Positions 1 through 6,815 of a stretch of 7,728 nt of DNA are shown here, one piece after another. The stretch lies in assembly GCA_044225565.1 (NCBI GenBank), contig JBGAIL010000212.1, forward strand, positions 1-7,728, in the 5' to 3' direction. The DNA is from CAVXAE01 sp044225565. GTDB taxonomy: Bacteria > Pseudomonadota > Gammaproteobacteria > Steroidobacterales > Steroidobacteraceae. Position numbers and translations under genes: made by a program. The notes under the pieces were generated by a model that was not told the origin of the DNA, made no database searches, and worked only from the letters and a program-made list of their open reading frames with translations. The number at the start of each line of letters is the position of its first letter. Positions within the stretch are counted from its first letter, which is position 1.

Positions 1-645
1 CAGCCGGTCCAGCATCCCGTACTTGGACTGCCCCTTCGCGCGCGGCCGGTGATTCACCGGCACCGAGATCACGCGCGCACCGGCGCGCTGATACAGCGCC
101 GGGAGGAACCGGTGCATGTGATCGAATTGAGGCAGCCCCAGGTACGTCTCCCGGTGCATGAGCTTGATGCCGCAACCCGTATCCGGTGTGCCGTCCCCGA
201 GCAGGCTGCTGCGCACGCCGTTCGCGATGCGCGATTGCATGCGACGGAACCACGTGTCCCGCCGGTTGGCGCGATGCCCTGCGAACAGTCGCACCTGCGC
301 GTTCGCGGGATCATGCCGGGCTGCGAGCAGGCGCGGCAGATCGGCAGGATCGTTCTGTCCGTCGCCATCCAGCGTGCCGACCCATTCCGCCCGGGCAAGA
401 CGAACGCCACTCGAGACCGCAGCGCTCTGCCCGCTGCGGAAGGAATGCCGCAGGAGGCGAATCTGTGGAATACCGGCCGAACGCGCGATGCGCACCGCGT
501 CGGCGGTGCGATCGGTACTGCCGTCGTCCACGAAGAGCAGTTCGAATTCGCGGCCCGTGAGAGCAGCGGCGACTTCGCGCGCCAGAGGCTCGACGTTCTC
601 GGCCTCGTTGCACACCGGAACCACCACTGAAATCTCGAGCGTCAT
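1..645 (-). CDS. Family 2 glycosyltransferase, DPM1/GtrB-like (3' end outside window)
   Basis: The reading frame starts at ATG 645 and stays open for 215 codons to the left edge, so the C-terminus is missing. It should transfer a sugar from a nucleotide or lipid-phosphate donor at the cytoplasmic face of the inner membrane. Seen in the sequence: an N-terminal GT-A start (VVVPVCNEAEN, residues 7-17), the nucleotide-binding DDGSTD at 40-45, the metal-binding DGDGQNDP at 93-100, a DTGCGIK segment at 155-161, and HRPRAKGQSKYG at 199-210, which is typical of dolichyl-phosphate-mannose-synthase-like bacterial enzymes. No membrane helix is visible in the part present; relatives often carry helices after this point. 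The start codon overlaps the stop of the upstream acyltransferase (ATGA, 642-645), so translation is probably coupled. The only weak ribosome site is an AAGG too close to the ATG, which fits coupling. Family assignment is secure; the sugar and acceptor are unknown. Confidence 0.93.
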   Translation of the reverse strand, partial: MTLEISVVVPVCNEAENVEPLAREVAAALTGREFELLFVDDGSTDRTADAVRIARSAGIPQIRLLRHSFRSGQSAAVSSGVRLARAEWVGTLDGDGQNDPADLPRLLAARHDPANAQVRLFAGHRANRRDTWFRRMQSRIANGVRSSLLGDGTPDTGCGIKLMHRETYLGLPQFDHMHRFLPALYQRAGARVISVPVNHRPRAKGQSKYGMLDRL

Positions 646-1397
646 GCCTTTCGCCCCGACAACGCTTCACGCGCCACCGCGTACAAGCGCTTCAGCTCCG
701 CTTCCAGCTCTGCCTGCAGCTTCTCGATGGCCGCAGCGTCGGTGACGCGCGGCACGTAGTACGGCGGACCCACTGCGACGGCGATACGCGCAAAGGGCCA
801 CGGCAGCACGAACTTGTCCCAGTGCACGAGCGACGCCCGCGAGGCGGCGAACGCCATCGGCAGAATCGGCCGGCCGGACATCTGCCCGAGCAGGATCGCA
901 CCTGGTTTGAATTTGAATCGCGGCCCACGCGGCCCGTCCGGCGTGATCACGGGCGACAGACCCTCCTTCGTGAGCGCCTGATAGTAGTCCCGCAGGGCAC
1001 GCGCGCCGGTGTTCGTCGAGGAGCCACGGATCGCATGCCCGCCGAGGCGGTGCACGATCATCGCGCCGAGCTCACCGTCCACCGACGGGCTGATGAGCCA
1101 GCCCGCCTTGAGGCCACGGGCATGCTGGTCCACGAGATATTTGCCGCAGAACAGCTGATGCTGATGCCAGTACACCGGGATGAGCGAAGGCGCCTTCGCG
1201 AGCGCGACCTGGAGATGCTCCGCACCCTCCACCCGCACCACACGGCACAGCCGCCAGTACGCGCGGATGAGGCCGAGCGCGAGCGGCACCGCAATGCGGT
1301 ATGCGATCCTGCGACCCGCGGTCATGCGGCGGTTGGAGCGCGTCATCCGGCGGTAGATGGTGTTGCGCAGGCCGCCGTCCGGGGTGGTGTCGCTCAT
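642..1397 (-). CDS. DUF374 lysophospholipid acyltransferase-like protein
   Basis: This 251-residue protein belongs to the LPLAT-like DUF374 family, thought to be membrane-associated acyltransferases acting on lipid A or other envelope lipids; the exact reaction is not established for the family. Seen: a hydrophobic N-terminal stretch at about 31-48 that could anchor it, the WHQHQ motif at 77-81 where the family keeps its active-site histidine, SVDGELGAMI at 105-114, the IRGSSTNTGA segment at 123-132, and the family signature ITPDGPRGPR at 151-160 followed by a KPGAILLGQMSGRPILP block. I chose ATG 1397; a TTG at 1451 would add 18 atypical residues, and ATGs at 1346 and 1325 are possible but remove little. 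No start has a strong Shine-Dalgarno. It is first in a minus-strand operon with the glycosyltransferase (ATGA overlap) and is divergent from the P450 gene. An envelope-lipid or glycolipid role is inferred from this pairing. Confidence 0.9.
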   Translation of the reverse strand: MSDTTPDGGLRNTIYRRMTRSNRRMTAGRRIAYRIAVPLALGLIRAYWRLCRVVRVEGAEHLQVALAKAPSLIPVYWHQHQLFCGKYLVDQHARGLKAGWLISPSVDGELGAMIVHRLGGHAIRGSSTNTGARALRDYYQALTKEGLSPVITPDGPRGPRFKFKPGAILLGQMSGRPILPMAFAASRASLVHWDKFVLPWPFARIAVAVGPPYYVPRVTDAAAIEKLQAELEAELKRLYAVAREALSGRKA

Positions 1398-1483
1398 GAG
1401 AGTGGAGTCATGTTGGGCGCGGAGTTTCCGTGATCGCCACCGCCCAGACAAGGTAAGATTGCGGCCCGTTTCCCGGGGCCCGC
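1398..1483. promoter_or_regulatory. Divergent intergenic region with weak candidate promoters
   Basis: These 86 bases separate the minus-strand acyltransferase from the plus-strand P450 gene and must hold both start signals if each is transcribed from here. On the plus strand TAAGAT (1454-1459) resembles a -10 box; no good -35 is seen 17 bases upstream (TGATCG at 1431-1436). Transcription from it would begin near 1466 and leave a leader of only about 18 bases. On the minus strand TTGTCT (complement of 1446-1451) and GAAACT (complement of 1423-1428) are 17 bases apart and match sigma-70 boxes at 4 and 3 of 6 positions. The -35 of one would almost abut the -10 of the other. All of this is pattern matching on short motifs and should be held loosely. 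Confidence 0.35.
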
Positions 1484-2803
1484 ATGACCTCTACCGCGCC
1501 CGTACCACGCCAACCACCCGAGTCCGAGCTGCAGTTCGACATCGGCTCGACCGACGACTCCCTCGAGCGCATGCAGGAGCTGTTCGCGCGCCACGGTGAC
1601 ATCTACCGCGTCTATGCGCCGGGGCGGAAATCCTACACCTGGGTCATCAACCATCCGGACGACGTGAAGCGCGTGCTGGTCTCGAACCACCGCAACTACA
1701 CCAAGGGCGTGGGGCTCGACCGGGTGAGGATCCTTCTCGGGAACGGCATCATGACCAGCGAGGGCGAGTTCTGGCGCACCCAGCGCTACATGATGCAGCC
1801 GATGTTCCATCGGCGGGTCATCACCCGGTTCGCCCGCGTCATCGAGGAGGCGAACGGCAGGCTGCTCGCGCGCTGGGACTCCCAGGCCTCCCGGGGCGAG
1901 CCCGTGAACCTCACCGACGACATGAGCGAGCTGACGCTCGACGTCGTGCTGCGCTCGGTGTTCGGCAGCGACCTGGAGCGCCTCGCCGAGCAGATGGGCG
2001 GCAACCCCTTCGACGTGGTCACCAAGGACCAGGAGCGCAACCTGCAGTTCGCGTACAAGTTCCGCTCGCTGACGAAGCTGGTGGACGACATCGTGCAGCG
2101 GCGCCGCGAGGGACGGGAAGAGCACTTCGACTACCTCGGCATGCTCATGAACGCCCGCGACAAGGAAACGGGCGACGCGATGACGGACCGCGCGCTCATC
2201 GACGAGGTGCTCACACTGGTGGTCGCGGGCCACGAGACCACCGCGAGCGGCCTCAATTGGACGTGGTATCTCCTCTCGCAGCACCCGGAGATCGAAGCGC
2301 GGATGCACGCGGAGCTGGACGCGGCCCCCGCGATGACCGCGCCGACGCTCGCCGCAATGGAATCGCTCGCCTATACGCATCAGGTGATAGACGAGGCCTT
2401 GAGGCTTTATCCACCGGGCTGGCTGCTCTCGCGACGCGCCATCGCCGCCGACAGGCTCTCGGGATACCCGGTGCCGCCGGGAACGGACGTGCTCCTGTCC
2501 CCTTATCTCCTCCACCGGCACCCGCGCTACTGGAAGGAGCCGGACCGCTTCCTCCCCGAGCGGTTCGATGCGGAACACGAGGCCGACCGGCCGCGTTTCG
2601 CGTACATGCCCTTCGCCGCGGGACCTCGCCACTGCATCGGCGAGACCTTCGCGCTCTACGAGATGCTGATGCACCTCTACAAGGTGGCGCGGCGCTACCG
2701 GCTCGTCCTCGTGCCGACCGAGCCGCCAGGACCGCTCGAGCTCGAGGCGCAGATCAACCTCCGCACCAAGAACCCGCTACACATGCGACTGGAACGCCGC
2801 TGA
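1484..2803 (+). CDS. Cytochrome P450 (soluble bacterial type, fatty-acid-hydroxylase-like clan)
   Basis: This 439-residue haem-thiolate monooxygenase has full normal length and every hallmark. Seen: the C-helix WRTQR (97-101) that contacts a haem propionate, the I-helix AGHETT (248-253) with the acid-alcohol pair E251/T252 for oxygen activation, the K-helix ExxR (E304, R307), the PERF motif (358-361), and the haem loop FAAGPRHCIG (377-386) with C384 as the thiolate ligand. No N-terminal membrane anchor is present, so it should be cytoplasmic. The overall style (AGHETT, LYPPGW, FAAGPRHCIG) resembles CYP102/CYP110/CYP4-like fatty-acid oxidisers, which is a suggestion and not a subfamily assignment. 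No ferredoxin, flavodoxin or reductase gene lies in the window, so electrons must come from elsewhere. Its TGA shares its last base with the ATG of the fatty acyl-AMP ligase (TGATG at 2801-2805), a strong sign of one operon and coupled translation. There is no clear Shine-Dalgarno before the ATG; the preceding bases are GC-rich and can form a small hairpin. Confidence 0.96.
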   Translation: MTSTAPVPRQPPESELQFDIGSTDDSLERMQELFARHGDIYRVYAPGRKSYTWVINHPDDVKRVLVSNHRNYTKGVGLDRVRILLGNGIMTSEGEFWRTQRYMMQPMFHRRVITRFARVIEEANGRLLARWDSQASRGEPVNLTDDMSELTLDVVLRSVFGSDLERLAEQMGGNPFDVVTKDQERNLQFAYKFRSLTKLVDDIVQRRREGREEHFDYLGMLMNARDKETGDAMTDRALIDEVLTLVVAGHETTASGLNWTWYLLSQHPEIEARMHAELDAAPAMTAPTLAAMESLAYTHQVIDEALRLYPPGWLLSRRAIAADRLSGYPVPPGTDVLLSPYLLHRHPRYWKEPDRFLPERFDAEHEADRPRFAYMPFAAGPRHCIGETFALYEMLMHLYKVARRYRLVLVPTEPPGPLELEAQINLRTKNPLHMRLERR

Positions 2804-4764
2804 TGCCGATACCCGCCACACTCACCGGGCTGCTGGAAGCCAACCGCAACGTGCCACGCAGCGTCACGTATCTCGAAGGCGAGCACGACGAGCGCAGCGT
2901 CTCGTATGCAGAGCTGTACGAGCGGGCGCTCGGAATCCTGTACCGATTGCAGAAGCTCGGCGCGAAGCGCGGCGACAAGCTCATTCTCTTCCTCGGCAGC
3001 AACGAGCAGTTCATCGATGCGTTCTGGGCCGCCGTGCTCGGCGGCATCGTGCCCGTGCCGGTGGCACTGGGCATCAGCGACGAGCACCGCCACAAGTTGC
3101 TGCGCATAGCGCGCAAGCTGGGCGACCCGTTCATCTATACCGAGCGCAAGTACCTCGATCGCATCGCCGCGTTCGCCACGCACGCGGGAGAGACTCAGAC
3201 TTTCGACCGGCTGCAACGTCGCGCCTTCCTCGTGGACGAGTTGGATGACATCTCGCAGGCCGGCGAACCCTATCGCGCGCAGCCGGGAGACACGGCTTTC
3301 ATCCAGTTCTCCTCGGGCTCCACGAGCGAGCCCAAAGGCGTCGTGCTCACGCACGGCAACATCGTCGCGAATGCGCAGGGCTCCATCGAGGCGGCGGGAT
3401 TCAATACGGACGACGTGAGCATCTCCTGGATGCCGCTGACCCACGACATGGGGCTCATCGGCATGCACATCATCATGTTTGCGAGCCGCGTCCACTGCCA
3501 CCTGATGCCGACGGAGCTGTTCGTGCGGCGTCCCCTGCTGTGGCTGACGTTCGCCTCGCGCATCCGGGCGAGCATCCTGTGCTCGCCGAACTTCGGCTAC
3601 CGGCACTACCTCAAGGTGCTGGGGGACCGGTCGATCGAAGGACTCGATCTCGCTTCGGTGCGGCTCATCTTCAACGGGGCGGAGCCGATCTCGGTGGAGC
3701 TCTGCGAAGAGTTCCTCGACAGGCTGGCACCGACGAAGCTGACGCGCAACGCCATGCTCCCCGTGTACGGGCTCGCGGAAGCTTCGCTGGCCGTGAGTTT
3801 TCCCGAGCTGGGCGCGCCAATGCGGACCATCGCATTGGACCGGCACGCGATGGGCGTCGGTGAGACGGCACGGCAAATCGAGGCGCGGGAGCGCAATGCG
3901 CTCACTCTCGTCTCCGTGGGCAAGGCCATTCCGTATTGCCGGGTCCGCATCGCTGCGGACGACGACAGTGCGATGCCCGACGGAAAATTCGGCCACATTC
4001 ACATTGCCGGCGACAACGTGACGCGGGGCTACTACGAAGACCCGCAGGCGAACGCGGCCGCGCTCACTGCGGATGGCTGGCTGCGCACCGGCGATCTGGG
4101 ACTGGTGCAGGATGGCCAGCTCTACATCACCGGCCGGGCGAAGGAGATCATCTTCGTCAACGGTCAGAACTACTACCCGCACGATCTCGAGAGCATCGCG
4201 CAGCGCGCGCAAGGGCTCGAGCTCGGCAAGGTGGTGGCAGCGGGCGCCCGGCCACACGGCGCGCAGACGGAACAGCTGGTGGTGTTCGTGCTTCATCGCG
4301 GCGAGATGCAGGAGTTCCTGCCGGTGGCGACGCAGGTGAGCCGGCTCGTCAACGAGCAGGCCGGCCTCGAAGTGGCGGAAGTGGTGCCGGTGAAGCGCAT
4401 CCCGAAGACCACCAGCGGGAAGATCCAGCGCCACCTGCTCGAGCAGGGTTACGTCGACGGCGAATTCGATGCGGAGCTCACGGAGCTGCGCGCCCTGCGG
4501 CAGGCACGACCCGGGCCGGTGGTCGCTTCGCGCAGCGTGATCGAGCAGCAGCTCAAGGCCATCTGCGATGCGGCGCTGCCGGGCAAGCGCGTGGACGTCC
4601 ACGACAACCTGTTCGAGATCGGAGCGAGCTCGCTGAAGCTCATCGAGATCCACGAGGCGATCGACCGGGAGTATCCAGGCATGGTGGATCTCACGGAGCT
4701 GTTCGATTTCCCGACCATCGCGGAACTGGCGCAGCACCTCGAAGGCAAGCTCGCGGCGAAGTGA
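2803..4764 (+). CDS. Fatty acyl-AMP ligase with C-terminal acyl carrier domain
   Basis: This 653-residue protein activates a fatty acid with ATP and probably passes the acyl chain to its own carrier domain. Seen in the adenylation domain: the P-loop SSGSTSEPKG (170-179), the SWMPLTHDMGLIG segment (208-220), VYGLAEAS (321-328), WLRTGD (426-431), the hinge ITGRAKE (442-448), and PKTTSGK (534-540) with catalytic lysine K540. SWMPLTHDMG, VYGLAEAS and the extra segment at about 344-374 fit fatty acyl-AMP ligases better than acyl-CoA synthetases. The carrier domain spans about 575-650, with S610 in IGASSL (606-611) as the expected phosphopantetheine site. I start at ATG 2803. The same frame is open upstream to 2257, but those 182 codons are an Arg/Ala/Pro-rich shadow of the P450 gene. 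A GGAA lies 8 bases before the ATG. It is co-transcribed with the P450 and ends 4 bases from the convergent pilY1 stop. Domain calls are secure; chain length and final product are unknown. Confidence 0.93.
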   Translation: MPIPATLTGLLEANRNVPRSVTYLEGEHDERSVSYAELYERALGILYRLQKLGAKRGDKLILFLGSNEQFIDAFWAAVLGGIVPVPVALGISDEHRHKLLRIARKLGDPFIYTERKYLDRIAAFATHAGETQTFDRLQRRAFLVDELDDISQAGEPYRAQPGDTAFIQFSSGSTSEPKGVVLTHGNIVANAQGSIEAAGFNTDDVSISWMPLTHDMGLIGMHIIMFASRVHCHLMPTELFVRRPLLWLTFASRIRASILCSPNFGYRHYLKVLGDRSIEGLDLASVRLIFNGAEPISVELCEEFLDRLAPTKLTRNAMLPVYGLAEASLAVSFPELGAPMRTIALDRHAMGVGETARQIEARERNALTLVSVGKAIPYCRVRIAADDDSAMPDGKFGHIHIAGDNVTRGYYEDPQANAAALTADGWLRTGDLGLVQDGQLYITGRAKEIIFVNGQNYYPHDLESIAQRAQGLELGKVVAAGARPHGAQTEQLVVFVLHRGEMQEFLPVATQVSRLVNEQAGLEVAEVVPVKRIPKTTSGKIQRHLLEQGYVDGEFDAELTELRALRQARPGPVVASRSVIEQQLKAICDAALPGKRVDVHDNLFEIGASSLKLIEIHEAIDREYPGMVDLTELFDFPTIAELAQHLEGKLAAK

Positions 4765-4768
4765 GCGC

Positions 4769-6319
4769 TCAGTCCGGCGGCGGCTGGCGGTGCCAAAAGG
4801 TGCGCTGGAGGCTTTCCATGGAGACGCAGAAGCGCAAACGCTCGCCGCCGACGGCACAGCGCAGGAACGCGGACTCCGGGGTGTGAGGCGCTTCGCCGGG
4901 ATTCGGCGGCTCGTGGCGGCCTGAAGGCCGCTCGAGCTCCACTTCTCCGGCGATGCCGTGCTGATCCAGCGTGCTCGAGACATCGCGGTCGGTGATGTGG
5001 CCGTCCTCGTCGAGATCCCTGGCAGGATGGCCTTCCTCCAGGCGCAACGCGTAGACGCGATTGCGCGCGGTGTCGGCGCAGGTCGAGGCGGGCATCGGTT
5101 CGAAAGTGGTGTAGAGAATGGTGCCGTTGGCGGTGACGGCTTCAGCCAGCGTTTTCTCACCACGCCAGTTCGTGCCGTCGCGCAAGTCGAGCTTCCATCC
5201 CGGCGCGCCTGGCGGCACGACCGCAGTACCGGGCGCATCCGTGATGTCGAGCAGGTCCGTGTCGAGTATGGGCACGCGAGCGTCGTAGGCCGACTGCGGG
5301 AATTTTCCGAACGGCTGCATGTCGCGAATGGCGTAAAGGCGGTCGTGCACTTCCGTATCGAACGGTCTCGAACGATCGCCCGAGCCGAGAGCGAGGTTGT
5401 AATACGGGGTTCGGCCCGTCCGCCGGACGAGGGCGACGTCGGGGCCATTGAAGAACCGGCGCGCCTCGGCGGGATCGGCGGAGGCTGCGGCACCCAGGCT
5501 CGCGAGCAAACCGCCCGTGACCAGCCCTGCTCTTTCCCGTCCGTTCCAGATGTCGAAGCGCCAGACCCTGCCAGCCGAGTCCGCCGCGTACATCCGGTCT
5601 GCGAGGGCATCGCTGTCGGTGTCTACGACTGCGATGCGCGGTGGCAGTGAGCTCGTCATCGCGGCGAGCAGCAAGTCGGGCGGCTGAGGCGCTTCGATTC
5701 CTCCGGGACCACCGGCGTACCAGAGCAACTCTCCGCTCTCGGCATCGAGCATGTAGAGACGATGCGCCGAGCCCGGTACCTCGTCATGGCCCCCGCCCAC
5801 GATCACCACCAGATGCTCTCCGTTCTGCGCCTCGCCATTCACACGCACGCGGGCGATGGCCGGAGGTGACCAGGTTTCGCCGATGCCGGGAAGCTCACCG
5901 GGACCGGCGCGCCAGAGGACGCGCACGGTGCCGCGGTCCGTGGCATCGAGGGCGTAGTAGTAGCGACCGCCGCGACGCATGCCGAAGTAAAGCCATAGGC
6001 GATCGCCGGCCACGCGGTCGATCACCCCGTCGCGGTTCGCATCGAAGCGCAGGATGCGCAACTCGCTCATCAACCCATCCTCACGATGGGTGCCATCGAG
6101 CTCCGGTGGCGTGAAACTCCAGAGCGCCCCGCCGCCGTGCTTCTCGACGGCGCGCAGGGTGCCATCGGCCCCGGGCCGGAAGACGACCTCATACCGATCC
6201 GTGCCATCCGCCGAGTAAGCGACCTCGACTGACCTGGGAACCGCAGCATTCGCCGGGCATTCCTGGGCTAGCGCCGCCGGGACAGGCAGCACCAGCATCG
6301 CAAGCCACATCCCTTTCAC
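4769..6319 (-). CDS. pilY1: Short PilY1-like protein: signal peptide plus C-terminal beta-propeller only
   Basis: PilY1 is a secreted or tip-located factor of type IV pili that controls extension and retraction and binds calcium through its C-terminal propeller. This protein has 516 residues, about half the usual 1000 or more. It starts with its own signal peptide (residues 1-18, hydrophobic core, ALA|Q cleavage), then enters the propeller directly: ALWSFTPPEL (65-74), LWLYFGMRRGGRYYYALD (108-125), the ETWSPP strand (148-153), LYMLDAESGELLWY (188-201), and GSGDRSRPFDT (312-322), which occurs in many PilY1 proteins. The family's calcium loop is present as D233, D235, D237, D241. Two further loop-like sites are D93/N95/D97/D101 and an EF-hand-like D435/D437/D439/I442/D446. 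Four cysteines (21, 414, 488, 498) could form disulfides. The start is probably GTG 6319, which overlaps the pilX stop (GTGA), has GGGGG 7 bases upstream and supplies Lys2; ATG 6310 is the alternative. The von Willebrand-type N-terminal half is absent and there is no room for it upstream. Confidence 0.88.
   Translation of the reverse strand: MKGMWLAMLVLPVPAALAQECPANAAVPRSVEVAYSADGTDRYEVVFRPGADGTLRAVEKHGGGALWSFTPPELDGTHREDGLMSELRILRFDANRDGVIDRVAGDRLWLYFGMRRGGRYYYALDATDRGTVRVLWRAGPGELPGIGETWSPPAIARVRVNGEAQNGEHLVVIVGGGHDEVPGSAHRLYMLDAESGELLWYAGGPGGIEAPQPPDLLLAAMTSSLPPRIAVVDTDSDALADRMYAADSAGRVWRFDIWNGRERAGLVTGGLLASLGAAASADPAEARRFFNGPDVALVRRTGRTPYYNLALGSGDRSRPFDTEVHDRLYAIRDMQPFGKFPQSAYDARVPILDTDLLDITDAPGTAVVPPGAPGWKLDLRDGTNWRGEKTLAEAVTANGTILYTTFEPMPASTCADTARNRVYALRLEEGHPARDLDEDGHITDRDVSSTLDQHGIAGEVELERPSGRHEPPNPGEAPHTPESAFLRCAVGGERLRFCVSMESLQRTFWHRQPPPD
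4916..4931. terminator. Perfect short hairpin downstream of the ligase gene, inside the convergent pilY1
   Basis: GCGGCC and GGCCGC enclose a 4-base TGAA loop, 152 bases past the stop of the acyl-AMP ligase gene and inside the coding sequence of the convergent pilY1-like gene. The stem is 6 G/C pairs. No T-run follows on either strand, so it is not a standard intrinsic terminator; it could still block or protect the 3' end of the ligase transcript. In DNA this GC-rich such a stem can occur by chance. Confidence 0.2.
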
Positions 6320-6804
6320 GGCGCAGCCCCCAAACCGCTGCCCAGCCGGCCATAGGTCTGCGTACCCACCGCAGTCTCGATGGACAATGCGCCCTGCGTT
6401 TGCATTTCCACAGCGCCGCGCTCCGACCGGCCGGTGCTGTCGATCACGTAGTGATGCCCGACCAGCTTTTCGACACTCGACTGCGGCAACGCGAGTTCGT
6501 CTCCTGCATAGCGCAACGTGGCGGAGCCGAGAGCCGATGCCAGCACCACGGGCGATGCGATCGGCGCACGAAGCGTACGGATGCGTGCGATGCCCAGTTC
6601 GATACCGTTCGAAGCCGCTTCGGAGGCGAGCGTGCGGTACTGCTCATGGCCGGCCATCGCCAGCTCCGCGGTAGCCGTCGCCGCGCCTGCCAGCGCCAAC
6701 AGAGTCAGGATGGCCAGCAGGATCAGCACGATCACCAGCGCGACCCCGCACTCCGCATACCGCAAGGGATTCCGGAAAGACCCCGCATGAATTGAGCGAT
6801 TCAT
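6316..6804 (-). CDS. pilX: Type IV pilus minor pilin PilX
   Basis: This 162-residue protein is a minor pilin that helps prime pilus assembly in the inner membrane together with PilV, PilW and PilY1. Seen: a 20-residue basic leader ending in Gly20, then the hydrophobic helix VALVIVLILLAILTLLALAG (21-40) and AELAMAGHEQYRTLASEAA (46-64), which closely follows the PilX pattern of transmembrane helix, A/L-rich turn and MAG...A..A.. segment. Prepilin peptidase should cut after Gly20. The residue at position 5 of the mature protein is Ile25, not the glutamate of major pilins; many PilX-type proteins also lack it. The leader reads ECG before the cut, instead of the usual basic RG or QRG. The rest (65-162) is a small globular domain without clear motifs. 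ATG 6804 is set by a good ribosome site in the stop of pilW; its own stop overlaps the pilY1 start. Position between pilW and pilY1 supports the call. Confidence 0.87.
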   Translation of the reverse strand: MNRSIHAGSFRNPLRYAECGVALVIVLILLAILTLLALAGAATATAELAMAGHEQYRTLASEAASNGIELGIARIRTLRAPIASPVVLASALGSATLRYAGDELALPQSSVEKLVGHHYVIDSTGRSERGAVEMQTQGALSIETAVGTQTYGRLGSGLGAAP

Positions 6805-6809
6805 GCGCG

Positions 6810-6815
6810 CACCTC
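6810..6815 (-). promoter_or_regulatory. Ribosome binding site of pilX, overlapping the pilW stop codon
   Basis: On the minus strand the sequence reads TGAGGTG then CGCGC before the pilX ATG. GAGGTG is a 6-base match to the anti-Shine-Dalgarno with 5 bases of spacing, and its first two bases belong to the pilW TGA. It is the strongest ribosome site in the window, fixes the pilX start at 6804 and implies that ribosomes ending pilW hand over to pilX. Confidence 0.75.

Noticed and set aside
49..745. Several overlapping open frames on the plus strand at the left end.
   Set aside because: The minus strand encodes an intact glycosyltransferase with DDGSTD and DGDGQNDP motifs; the plus-strand frames are compositionally biased shadows.
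1398..1451. A longer DUF374 protein starting at TTG 1451.
   Set aside because: The added 18 residues are atypical and would run through the candidate divergent promoter; ATG 1397 gives a normal family length.
1394..2674. A 426-codon open frame on the minus strand opposite the P450 gene.
   Set aside because: The opposite strand carries all P450 motifs in order; the antisense product is rich in His, Arg, Val and Glu without a domain pattern and is explained by GC-biased third positions.
2257..2802. A 182-residue N-terminal extension of the acyl-AMP ligase, since the frame is open from 2257.
   Set aside because: The extension lies inside the P450 gene, is Arg/Ala/Pro-rich, has no similarity to ligases, and the family normally begins close to the ATG at 2803.
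3936..4886. A 316-codon plus-strand frame overlapping the ligase 3' half.
   Set aside because: It overlaps the ligase C-terminal and carrier domains in another frame, with an Arg/Gly/Ala-rich product and no domain.
4887..4897. A small GGCG-CTT-CGCC hairpin considered as a terminator for the ligase operon.
   Set aside because: It has only 4 pairs and no T-run and lies in the pilY1 coding sequence; such stems are common at this GC content.
2695..5610. A 971-codon open frame on the minus strand across the P450 end, the acyl-AMP ligase and part of pilY1.
   Set aside because: It is antisense to a clearly conserved ligase and out of frame with the real pilY1. Its product is Arg/His/Ala-rich with no recognisable domain, as expected for a shadow frame in GC-rich DNA.
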